Assembly: GCA_020444775.1 (NCBI GenBank)
Contig: JAGRHX010000497.1
Coordinates: 1 to 5,518, forward strand
Source: Gammaproteobacteria bacterium
GTDB lineage: Bacteria > Pseudomonadota > Gammaproteobacteria > HK1
Direction of reading: 5' to 3'
DNA: 5,518 bases
Shown here: piece after piece, positions 1 through 5,518 of the stretch
Layout of the letters: every line of letters begins with the position of its first letter
How positions within the stretch are numbered: the first letter of the stretch is position 1
Notes under the pieces: model-generated
Seen by the model: the letters and a program-made list of their open reading frames with translations, nothing else
Told to the model about the DNA's origin: nothing
The model's database searches: none
Position numbers and translations under genes: made by a program

Positions 1-726
1 ACGGTCGCGGCCTTCATCGCCGAACCGGTCATGGGCGCTGGTGGCGTGATCGTGCCGCCCGCGGGTTATTTCCAGAAGATCCAGGCGGTGCTGCGCAAGC
101 ACGACGTGCTGATGATCGCCGACGAGGTGATCTGCGGCTTTGGTCGAACCGGTGAGATGTGGGGCTGCAAGACCTTTGGCATCCAACCCGACATCCTGTG
201 CTGTGCCAAGGCGCTGTCCGCGTCCTATCTGCCGATCTCGGCGGTGCTGGTCAGCGACGAGATCTATCAGGGCATGAAGGGTGGCACCCACGAGGTGCCG
301 TTCGGACACGGCTTCACCTACGGCGGTCATCCGGTCGCCGCCGCGGTAGCGGTCGAAACCCTGAAGATCTATCAGGAGATCGACATCATCCGCCACATCA
401 AGTCGGTTTCTCCCGCGCTGCAAGACGGCCTGCGCACGCTGGCCAGCCATCCAATGGTTGGTGAGGTGCGGGGCGTCGGGCTGGTCGCGGCAATCGAGCT
501 GGTGGAGGACAAGGACTCCAAACGCGCCTTCGATGGCAAACGCAAGATCGGCGCGTTCGTCCAGGAAGCCGCGCAGGAGGACGGGCTGATACTGCGCGCG
601 ATGGGCGACACCCTGGCCTTCGCGCCGCCACTCATCATCGCCGCCAACGAGATCGCGCAGATCGTCGACAAGACCGCCCAGGCGCTGGATCGAAGCTGGC
701 GCGCGCTACAAAGTGGTCGCATCTGA
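1..726 (+). CDS. Class III PLP-dependent aminotransferase, C-terminal part (5' end outside window)
   Basis: The reading frame is open from base 1 to the TGA at 724-726, giving 241 residues, roughly the last half of a family whose members are usually about 430-460 residues. The fold-type I class III motifs are visible. An EPVMGAGGVIVPP segment lies at window residues 8-20. IADEVICGFGRTG follows, with the Asp that contacts the PLP ring nitrogen at residue 41. AKALS carries the Schiff-base lysine at residue 70 (codon 208-210). The HGFTYGGHP block has the phosphate-contacting Thr at residue 106. The enzyme should move an amino group between an amine or omega-amino acid and a keto acid in the cytosol. 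The motifs resemble omega-amino acid/putrescine-pyruvate type aminotransferases, but the substrate cannot be read from this fragment. The N-terminal substrate-pocket residues lie outside the window. A hairpin 44 bp past the stop and a long gap separate it from the next gene, so co-transcription is unlikely. Confidence 0.93.
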   Translation, partial: TVAAFIAEPVMGAGGVIVPPAGYFQKIQAVLRKHDVLMIADEVICGFGRTGEMWGCKTFGIQPDILCCAKALSASYLPISAVLVSDEIYQGMKGGTHEVPFGHGFTYGGHPVAAAVAVETLKIYQEIDIIRHIKSVSPALQDGLRTLASHPMVGEVRGVGLVAAIELVEDKDSKRAFDGKRKIGAFVQEAAQEDGLILRAMGDTLAFAPPLIIAANEIAQIVDKTAQALDRSWRALQSGRI

Positions 727-770
727 GAGCGTACGACACTGCGCTGCGTGAGCTCTGAGTGTACGCACGA

Positions 771-800
771 GTGGATGTCGCCATGACCGGCGACATCCAC
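771..800 (+). terminator. Perfect 12-bp hairpin after the aminotransferase gene, terminator-like but without a U-tract
   Basis: GTGGATGTCGCC (771-782) and GGCGACATCCAC (789-800) are exact reverse complements around the 6-base loop ATGACC. The hairpin starts 44 bases after the aminotransferase stop codon, where a transcript 3' end is expected. No T-run follows on either strand, so it is not a textbook intrinsic terminator. It may stabilise an mRNA 3' end after Rho-dependent termination, or be a protein-binding inverted repeat. A small GCCAG/CTGGC hairpin follows immediately at 802-815. Confidence 0.45.
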
Positions 801-1147
801 CGCCAGACAGCTGGCAATTCCGCTCGATGACACCTCGCCGAACTCGGGCTTTGAATCTCGACCGAAACGAGCTAAGGTAATGAACGCTTGTGCGGCGCGC
901 ACCGTGCAAGCGAGATTGAAATGATGGTTCTGCTCGTGATTCCACTGGATGTGCTTCGAGCCGGCCAGCGCTTTTGGTTACGAATCAATACTACAATCAG
1001 ATAGTGTATCTGCCTTCGTGGGTCGTTGACCGCCGCCTGTCGCCCTGTGGGTTCTTGCTCGCTGGCCGGGCACTCGATGACACGCGGAGCAGCTGCAAGT
1101 CCACTCGGTAGCTCAGCTGCCAGCACACCAGTTCCCTCACCGGCACA

Positions 1148-1208
1148 CCTGCCCGGTCGAGGAATCAATCGGGCAGGATCGTCTGCCCTATCCGCGGGCG
1201 GCTGCCCG
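1148..1208 (+). other. Cluster of mutually exclusive hairpins in the methyltransferase upstream region
   Basis: CCTGCCCGGT (1148-1157) can pair with ATCGGGCAGG (1168-1177) through ten pairs, one of them G-U, around a 10-base loop. The same GGGCAG (1171-1176) can instead pair with CTGCCC at 1183-1188 around a 6-base loop. As CGGGCAG (1170-1176) it can also pair with CTGCCCG at 1202-1208. One strand therefore has three possible partners, the geometry of an RNA switch or attenuator. It matches no riboswitch class I know, lies about 240 bases before the gene, and no transcription start is established. A regulatory role is speculative. Confidence 0.25.
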
Positions 1209-1435
1209 TCAGCATAAAAGACAACAGCTGGATGAGCGCGTCGAAACGGCGCGCGACGGGTGACGACAGTCATCCTGGTCCTATGGCATCCATGGCCTGG
1301 ACGTGTTTGCGCTCGCCGCGAACGCGAAGGGGAGCTCATGCCCGCCGCCTGGCATTCGCCGCCAGGAAGCGTGCTTGACCGTACCGTGCTGGTCATGATG
1401 TCGGCCGCACGCCGGACCCGCTGTCGTCGACCCAT

Positions 1436-1440
1436 GGGAG
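1436..1440 (+). promoter_or_regulatory. Ribosome binding site that decides the methyltransferase start
   Basis: GGGAG lies directly before the first of three in-frame ATG codons at 1441, 1447 and 1450. It abuts the ATG at 1441, leaving no spacer. It is 6 bases from the ATG at 1447 and 9 bases from the ATG at 1450. Normal Shine-Dalgarno spacing therefore favours 1447 or 1450 over 1441. Confidence 0.6.
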
Positions 1441-1446
1441 ATGTTC

Positions 1447-3063
1447 ATGATGCAATTGCTTGCCAACGAGACCTACCGAAACGAATACAGCGAGGACTTC
1501 GTTTCGAACTGGGACGACCTGATCGGCTGGGATGGTCGCGAGGAAGGCGAAGCCAGCTTCTTCGAGCGTATCCTCAAGGCGTACGACGTCGAGCACGTGG
1601 CCGACATCGCCTGTGGCACCGGTTTTCACACCGTCAAGCTTGCCCAGGCAGGCTTCTCGGTGACCGCCTCGGACGGCGCGAAGACCATGATGGAGCAAAC
1701 GCTGGCAAACGTTCGTGAGCACGGCGTGGAGATCTGCGACGCACGCTGCGTGGACTGGCGCAACCTCGAGCAGGAGTTTGGTAGTGGTCGTTTCGACGCC
1801 ATCGTCTGTCTGGGCAATGCGTTCACGCATCTATTCGAGCACGAGGCTCGACGCGATGCGCTGGCCGCCATTTACGCGGTGCTCAAGCCCGGCGGTCTCG
1901 TCATCATCGACCATCGCAACTACGACAACATCCTCGATCAAGGTTTCAGCAGCAAGCACCGTTACTACTACACGGGCGACAACGTCGATGTGCGGCCAAT
2001 CGAGATTGCCCGCACGGTAGTGCGCTTCCAGTACGCCTTCCCCAGTGGCGAAACGCATCACCTGAGCCTGTATCCGCTGCGTCAGGACTACATGACCCAT
2101 CTGCTCGAAGACGCCGGCTTCGTCGACGTCACCCGTTATGGCGATTTCGAGCGTCCCTACGACCATTACGATCCCGACTTCATCCAGCAGGTCGCTTTCA
2201 AGCCGAAGCGCCCGATACGCCATCGCGGTCCCGCCGACAAGCTCACCCTCACCCAGCACATGGTCAACGAGACGCGTCGCTACTACGACGGCGCCGCCGA
2301 CCATATCTATCGCGACATCTGGGGCGAGAACATCCATCTGGGCTACTTCCAGACGGCTGACGAGGATCTGCCCAGCGCAATGGAGCGCTCCAATCACCTG
2401 ATGGCCGAGGGCGGCGCTCCGCGTGCGGGTCAGACGATCCTGGAGGTCGCGTGCGGTTACGGCGCAATGGCGCGCTTCCTCGCCTCGACCTACGACTGCC
2501 GCGTGCAGGCGGAGAACATCTCCGAGCGCGAGCTCAACTGGGCCAGACAGCTCACCGAGCAAGCAGGCCTCGGCGACCGGGTCAACTTCGCGTTCGGCGA
2601 TTTCCACGCCTTGTCGCACTCGGATGACACCTTCGACCAGTACTGGTCACAGGAAGCCTTCCTCCACGCCGTCGACAAGGGACAGGTGCTGAGCGAGGCT
2701 TACAGAGTGCTGAAGCCCGGTGGGCGGCTGGTGTTCACCGACATACTGGTCCGCGCCCATACCCCGGACGAGATCCGTGAGCGCATCTACGAGCGTGTCA
2801 ATGCACCCGTCATGTGGGATGCCGACGAGTACCGTCGCTGCCTGGAGAACACCGGTTTCACCGTGGTCACCGAGCAGGACTGGTCGGCCCACGTCGCGCC
2901 CACCTATGCCTGGGTTCGCAAGCAGCTCGAGCAGCGCCGCGCCGAGTTCCAGAACCGGATCGGCAAGGATCTGGTCGACCGGACCTCGAACGCGCTGCAG
3001 TTCTGGGTCGACCAGGCCAATGCCGGATATATAGGCTGGTTGTACGTGGTCGCCCAGAAGTAG
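1447..3063 (+). CDS. Fused glycine/sarcosine N-methyltransferase and sarcosine/dimethylglycine N-methyltransferase (glycine betaine synthesis)
   Basis: This 538-residue cytosolic protein carries two SAM-dependent methyltransferases in series and should convert glycine through sarcosine and dimethylglycine to the osmoprotectant glycine betaine, using three SAM. The N-terminal domain (about 1-252) is GSMT. It has motif I DIACGTGFHT (from D53), an acidic D76 after strand 2, CLGNAFTHLF (from C121) and DHRNYD (155-160). Its Arg157 corresponds to the glycine-carboxylate Arg175 of rat glycine N-methyltransferase. A basic linker of about 12 residues (253-264) leads to the SDMT domain (about 268-538), with YYDGAADHIYRDIWG, motif I LEVACGYGAMAR (from L332), YWSQEAFLH and the C-terminal WVDQANAGYIGWLY block. 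The two enzymes are separate genes (often bsmA and bsmB) in Halorhodospira and cyanobacteria, and fused in Actinopolyspora halophila. I chose 1447 on Shine-Dalgarno spacing; 1441 and 1450 are possible. The gene is convergent with the amidohydrolase, 30 bp apart. Confidence 0.95.
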   Translation: MMQLLANETYRNEYSEDFVSNWDDLIGWDGREEGEASFFERILKAYDVEHVADIACGTGFHTVKLAQAGFSVTASDGAKTMMEQTLANVREHGVEICDARCVDWRNLEQEFGSGRFDAIVCLGNAFTHLFEHEARRDALAAIYAVLKPGGLVIIDHRNYDNILDQGFSSKHRYYYTGDNVDVRPIEIARTVVRFQYAFPSGETHHLSLYPLRQDYMTHLLEDAGFVDVTRYGDFERPYDHYDPDFIQQVAFKPKRPIRHRGPADKLTLTQHMVNETRRYYDGAADHIYRDIWGENIHLGYFQTADEDLPSAMERSNHLMAEGGAPRAGQTILEVACGYGAMARFLASTYDCRVQAENISERELNWARQLTEQAGLGDRVNFAFGDFHALSHSDDTFDQYWSQEAFLHAVDKGQVLSEAYRVLKPGGRLVFTDILVRAHTPDEIRERIYERVNAPVMWDADEYRRCLENTGFTVVTEQDWSAHVAPTYAWVRKQLEQRRAEFQNRIGKDLVDRTSNALQFWVDQANAGYIGWLYVVAQK

Positions 3064-3080
3064 CGACTTGAAACCAGCCT

Positions 3081-3107
3081 CGACCCGGGGCGCTCAGCCC
3101 CGGGTCG
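3081..3107. terminator. Perfect 11-bp hairpin shared by two convergent gene ends
   Basis: CGACCCGGGGC (3081-3091) and GCCCCGGGTCG (3097-3107) are exact reverse complements around the loop GCTCA (3092-3096). The hairpin begins 17 bases after the methyltransferase stop. On the minus strand it covers the last codons of the amidohydrolase, whose TGA (3094-3096) sits in the loop. Its position between convergent genes suggests a bidirectional terminator. However, the + strand continues into a C-run and the minus strand has no T-run, so termination may be Rho-assisted, or the hairpin may only protect mRNA ends. Confidence 0.55.
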
Positions 3108-4821
3108 CCCCCCCCGCACGCAGCAGTCTGCCGGCATGCACGCCGGTGGACTCGCCACGACGAAGCGCGACGCGACCATTGACGATGGTCGCCTCTATAC
3201 CCTCGGCCTTCTGCACCAGACGTCGCGCACCGCCCGGAAGATCACGCTCCACGCTCGGCAGACACGGACGAATGGCTGATTCCTCGAACAGCACCAGGTC
3301 CGCCGCGAAGCCGCGCCGTACCAGCCCCCGGTCGGGTAGATCGAAGGCCAGCGCATTGTCGAAGGTGATCATGCGAATCGCCTCTTCCAGCGTGAACCGT
3401 TGCCGGTCCCTGACCCAGTAGCTGAGCAGGTGGGTCTGCAGCGACGATCCCATCTCCTGACACACGTGCGCACCGGAATCCGAGAAGGTCGCCAACGTCC
3501 GAGGGTGCCGGAGCATCCCCAGCACGTCATCCGGCGTCTCGTTGACCAGCGGCTGCAGGAACAGTTGATGCATGTCGTTGTCCAGCGCCAGGTCGATCAT
3601 CACCTCCACCGGGTGTTTGCCGCGCGCCAGCGAGAGCTGTTCCACGGTCGGATCGTTCCAATCCACGCCCTGCAAAGCGAACAGGTTAGCGTAATCCGGG
3701 CGACGCGGATCGGTGGTCGCCGCGCCCCCACCCTGGAAGACATTGTCGCGCGGGCGCATGCTCGACTCCTCCGCGATCAACCGGGCACGCAGCTGTGGAT
3801 CGCGTAGCCTCGCCTGCTGCTGATCCAGCGGCAGCGCGCGCAGCTCCGACCACGCCGGCAGCGCGTCGAAGGGCAGATAGGATTCGAACGAGAACAAGGC
3901 ATTGATCGATCGCGTCGTCGTCTGCCCGTACAGGCGCGCGCCCTGACGCGCCGCCGCGTCCAGGTAGTCGAGCTGGGCCTGCCATGACAGGGGATCGACA
4001 CCTTGACGCGTGGACAGCACGCCAAACATGGTAGGACGACCTATCGCGATCGCGATATCACGCAGGCGATTCAGGAAGGCCATATGCGCCTCTCCGCCCG
4101 ACACGTCCGGACCGAGCTGCAAGATGCCGGCATTGCGTGCGCCGAGCACGCCAGCCAGACGCTCGAGCTCGGTCCAACTGGCCACGCGGCTGGCCACCGG
4201 CGTGCCCTCTGGCGTGACATGCGTGGACGCCCGTGAGGTGGACAGTCCGAAAGCCCCGGCCTCGAGGGCCTCTCCCACGGCGTGCGTCATACGCGCCAGG
4301 TCGTCCTCGTTGGCCTCCTCTTCCAGGGCCCGCCGGCCCATCACGTACATGCGCAGGGCGGAATGACCGATGTAGGCGCCGTAGTTGATACCCTTGGGCA
4401 GGCGTTCGACCGCGTCCAGATACTGGGGAAAGGTCTCCCACTGCCAGTCGATGCCGGCCACCATGGCCTCGGTAGGGATGTCCTCCACCGCCTCCAGGCA
4501 ACGCGCGAACCATTCGCGGTCCTCCGGCCTGCAGGGCGCCAGCGCGAATCCGCAATTGCCCATGACGACGCTGGTCACCCCATGCCAGCAGGAGCAGCTA
4601 CCGAGCGGGTCCCAGGCCACCTGCGCATCCATGTGGGTGTGACCGTCTATGAAGCCCGGCGCGAGGACCAGGCCATCCGCATCGAGCACGTCCGCAGCCT
4701 GAGCGGTGATCCGGCCGATGTCGACGATTCGGCCGTCCCGCACCGCTACGTCGCCGCGATAGCGCGGACCACCGCTGCCATCGACGATGGTTGCGCCTTT
4801 GATGAGTAGATCGATTGGCAT
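3094..4821 (-). CDS. Amidohydrolase family 3 protein, N-acyl-D-amino-acid deacylase-like
   Basis: This 575-residue protein belongs to the amidohydrolase superfamily, probably hydrolysing an N-acyl or cyclic amide bond in the cytosol. An N-terminal beta-sandwich segment (MPIDLLIKGATIVDGSG) runs into GFIDGHTHMDAQ, with the metal-binding H61 and H63. GVTSVVMGNCGFALAP follows, with C90 equivalent to the metal-bridging Cys of D-aminoacylases. GHSALR (152-157) and SDSGAH (447-452), with the likely catalytic D448, complete the recognisable core. The C-terminus (about 500-575) returns to the sandwich with GFAADLVLFEES. The His-Met-Arg and His-His-Lys motifs that supply two further metal ligands in classical D-aminoacylases are not evident; LQLGPD (235-240) and GVLSTRQG (267-274) stand where I would expect them. 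The exact substrate is therefore uncertain. The ATG at 4821 is supported by AGGAGG nine bases upstream. An in-frame ATG at 4875 would add 18 basic residues and is unlikely. The gene diverges from the acyl-CoA dehydrogenase. Confidence 0.9.
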   Translation of the reverse strand: MPIDLLIKGATIVDGSGGPRYRGDVAVRDGRIVDIGRITAQAADVLDADGLVLAPGFIDGHTHMDAQVAWDPLGSCSCWHGVTSVVMGNCGFALAPCRPEDREWFARCLEAVEDIPTEAMVAGIDWQWETFPQYLDAVERLPKGINYGAYIGHSALRMYVMGRRALEEEANEDDLARMTHAVGEALEAGAFGLSTSRASTHVTPEGTPVASRVASWTELERLAGVLGARNAGILQLGPDVSGGEAHMAFLNRLRDIAIAIGRPTMFGVLSTRQGVDPLSWQAQLDYLDAAARQGARLYGQTTTRSINALFSFESYLPFDALPAWSELRALPLDQQQARLRDPQLRARLIAEESSMRPRDNVFQGGGAATTDPRRPDYANLFALQGVDWNDPTVEQLSLARGKHPVEVMIDLALDNDMHQLFLQPLVNETPDDVLGMLRHPRTLATFSDSGAHVCQEMGSSLQTHLLSYWVRDRQRFTLEEAIRMITFDNALAFDLPDRGLVRRGFAADLVLFEESAIRPCLPSVERDLPGGARRLVQKAEGIEATIVNGRVALRRGESTGVHAGRLLRAGGATRG

Positions 4822-4830
4822 GTCTGTTCG

Positions 4831-4836
4831 CCTCCT
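4831..4836 (-). promoter_or_regulatory. Strong ribosome binding site for the amidohydrolase
   Basis: On the minus strand the sequence reads AAAGAGGAGG followed by nine bases and the ATG at 4821-4819. The core AGGAGG is a perfect Shine-Dalgarno match. It fixes the start at 4821 and places the longer in-frame ATG at 4875 upstream of the ribosome binding site. Confidence 0.85.
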
Positions 4837-5065
4837 CTTTATCTTCGCTGTACGTATGGCGTTGGCCGGCAGCAACTCGCGGGCCGAGAGCGCCGCGCGA
4901 CAGGGGCGCGGCGAGACCAGACCGCCGAGATTAGGGGCAAGTCGCGGTAGGTTACAAGGCGCCCGGGTTGCCTCGTGGCGCCGCGGGTCTCGACCAGGTT
5001 ATTGATCCCATGCTTGGTCGGTCGCCCACCCAAACCACTATCATGGAACGCTATGATGCGACGGC

Positions 5066-5078
5066 ATGGCCGGGCCAT
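5066..5078. repeat. Perfect inverted repeat, possible operator upstream of the acyl-CoA dehydrogenase
   Basis: ATGGCC (5066-5071) and GGCCAT (5073-5078) are exact reverse complements around one G. The site lies about 60 bases before the start at 5140 and just after the -10-like TATGAT at 5052-5057, a position where a repressor could act. A second short palindrome, CCGGCCGG, follows at 5088-5095. G+C-rich palindromes of this size can occur by chance, and no regulator gene is present in the window. Confidence 0.25.
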
Positions 5079-5124
5079 CACAAGCGTCCGGCCGGTTCAT
5101 TCTCGCAACGAAGGCAACATCACC

Positions 5125-5130
5125 GAGGAG
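5125..5130 (+). promoter_or_regulatory. Ribosome binding site for the acyl-CoA dehydrogenase
   Basis: GAGGAG lies nine bases before the ATG at 5140. This supports that start in a frame that remains open to the end of the window and would be missed by a search requiring a stop codon. Confidence 0.75.
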
Positions 5131-5139
5131 TGGCGCTCT

Positions 5140-5518
5140 ATGGAGTTCGAGTATTCCGATCGCACCAAGCAGCTCAAGGGCCATCTGGAAGCGTTCATGG
5201 ACAGGCACGTCTATCCGAACGAGGGCCTGTACTACCAGCAGCTCGAGGAGGGTGACAGCCGTTGGCGGGAGATCCCGATCCTCGAGGAGCTGAAGGCCAA
5301 GGCTCGTGAGGCGGGGCTGTGGAATCTGTTCCTCCCAGAGAGCGAGCGCGGCGCCGGGCTCACCAATCTGGAGTATGCGCCGCTGTGCGAGGTCATGGGC
5401 CGGGTCGGCTGGGCGCCGGAGGTGTTCAATTGCTCGGCACCCGACACGGGCAACATGGAGACCATCGAGCGCTACGGCAACGAGGAGCACAAGCGCGCCT
5501 GGCTAGAGCCGCTGCTCG
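5140..5518 (+). CDS. Acyl-CoA dehydrogenase family protein, N-terminal part (3' end outside window)
   Basis: The frame from ATG 5140 is open to the last base, giving 126 residues of a family usually near 380-420. The translation begins [20 protein letters not shown] and continues with [55 protein letters not shown] and [12 protein letters not shown]. These are typical of the N-terminal helical domain of acyl-CoA dehydrogenases, including the [10 protein letters not shown] turn, the G-x-G-L-(T/S)-N-x-E-Y segment and the [12 protein letters not shown] helix that leads to the FAD-binding middle domain. The pattern is closest to the ACAD10/ACAD11-like and FadE-type bacterial proteins as I remember them. 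It should oxidise an acyl-CoA with FAD, passing electrons to electron-transfer flavoprotein. The catalytic glutamate lies downstream of the window, so activity and chain-length preference cannot be judged. Confidence 0.92.
   Translation, partial: MEFEYSDRTKQLKGHLEAFMDRHVYPNEGLYYQQLEEGDSRWREIPILEELKAKAREAGLWNLFLPESERGAGLTNLEYAPLCEVMGRVGWAPEVFNCSAPDTGNMETIERYGNEEHKRAWLEPLL

Larger units (their letters stand above)
727..1446. other. Long intergenic region upstream of the betaine-synthesis gene, no supported gene
   Basis: About 720 bases lie between the aminotransferase stop and the methyltransferase start. Open frames exist on both strands, but their translations are rich in Arg, Ala, Ser and Pro, match no family I recognise and lack convincing ribosome binding sites, so I call none. 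The region contains a perfect 12-bp hairpin (771-800), a second small hairpin directly after it (GCCAG/CTGGC, 802-815), an 11-bp direct repeat (823-833 and 1073-1083) and a cluster of alternative hairpins (1148-1208). The most A+T-rich stretch is about 971-1010 and includes a TACAAT at 992-997, but no well-spaced -35 partner, so a promoter there is only a guess. The region could be a promoter plus long leader for an osmotically regulated gene, or the remains of a lost gene. Confidence 0.6.
4822..5139. promoter_or_regulatory. Divergent intergenic control region
   Basis: About 318 bases separate the divergent starts of the amidohydrolase (-) and the acyl-CoA dehydrogenase (+), so promoters for both should lie here. 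For the + strand, TTGGTC (5014-5019) and TATCAT (5039-5044) form a possible -35/-10 pair with a long 19-base spacer. TATGAT (5052-5057) is a good -10 match but lacks a -35 partner. No clear minus-strand promoter stands out. A perfect palindrome lies at 5066-5078. I see no coding frame worth calling. Confidence 0.45.

Noticed and set aside
921..1004. Small 27-codon + strand frame starting MMVLLVIPLDVLRAG
   Set aside because: The hydrophobic start looks like a small peptide, but there is no clear Shine-Dalgarno sequence and no known family. It is too short to support without conservation data.
1026..1217. 63-codon + strand frame in the intergenic region
   Set aside because: The composition is non-protein-like (Ala, Ser, Gly and Pro rich). 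It has no ribosome binding site or homologue I recognise, and it overlaps the alternative hairpins.
872..1435. Open frame of 187 codons on the minus strand in the intergenic region
   Set aside because: Its translation is dominated by Arg, Pro, Ala and Ser with no recognisable domain. Such open frames are common by chance on either strand of G+C-rich DNA, and no good ribosome binding site precedes it.
1338..1718. ATG at 1338 with AAGGGGAG upstream, a possible leader or upstream gene running into the methyltransferase
   Set aside because: The spacing to the purine-rich stretch is only three bases. The frame continues out of phase through the methyltransferase coding sequence, and the translation resembles no protein.
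1831..2619. 262-codon antisense frame inside the methyltransferase
   Set aside because: It is a shadow of the strongly supported + strand gene, produced by G+C-rich codon positions, with no independent start signal or domain.
2260..3063. Possible internal start (ATG 2260) producing the SDMT domain alone
   Set aside because: The position fits the domain border, but no Shine-Dalgarno sequence precedes this ATG and the upstream frame is uninterrupted, so a fused product is the simpler reading.
4912..4992. Inverted repeat CGAGACC/GGTCTCG about 67 bases apart in the divergent region
   Set aside because: Seven-base arms this far apart are expected by chance in G+C-rich DNA, and nothing else supports a function.
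5306..5506. 66-codon + strand frame at the right edge
   Set aside because: It is out of phase with the acyl-CoA dehydrogenase frame starting at 5140, which has a good ribosome binding site and clear family motifs across the same bases.

Overview
The window is a G+C-rich chromosomal segment, judged by eye, with four protein genes, two of them cut by the window edges. The most informative gene is a fused glycine/sarcosine and sarcosine/dimethylglycine N-methyltransferase. It makes the compatible solute glycine betaine from glycine, which suggests a halophilic or halotolerant bacterium. The other gene families and the strong AGGAGG/GAGGAG ribosome binding sites fit a proteobacterium, possibly a halophilic gammaproteobacterium. 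That placement is an inference and no marker gene is present.

Layout: (1) 1-726 (+) is the C-terminal half of a class III PLP-dependent aminotransferase. (2) 727-1446 holds no gene I can support. It contains a perfect 12-bp hairpin shortly after the aminotransferase stop and, further on, a set of mutually exclusive hairpins, and it ends in the ribosome binding site of the methyltransferase. (3) 1447-3063 (+) is the fused methyltransferase. (4) 3094-4821 (-) is an amidohydrolase of the N-acyl-D-amino-acid deacylase family, convergent with the methyltransferase. A perfect 11-bp hairpin lies between the two and holds the amidohydrolase stop codon in its loop. (5) 4822-5139 is a divergent control region. 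(6) 5140 to the window end (+) is the N-terminal part of an acyl-CoA dehydrogenase-like protein.

The genes do not look like one operon. Orientation changes twice, and the two + strand genes at the left are separated by about 720 bp with a hairpin. The methyltransferase is self-sufficient for the three methylations from glycine to betaine and needs only glycine and S-adenosylmethionine. The aminotransferase, amidohydrolase and acyl-CoA dehydrogenase look like ordinary amino-acid, amide and acyl-chain catabolism, and no functional link to betaine synthesis is visible. I found no CRISPR array, tRNA, rRNA or mobile element. I do not see a clearly undescribed multi-gene system. The points most worth following are the enzyme fusion, its long structured upstream region, the convergent hairpin, and the incomplete classical metal site of the amidohydrolase.
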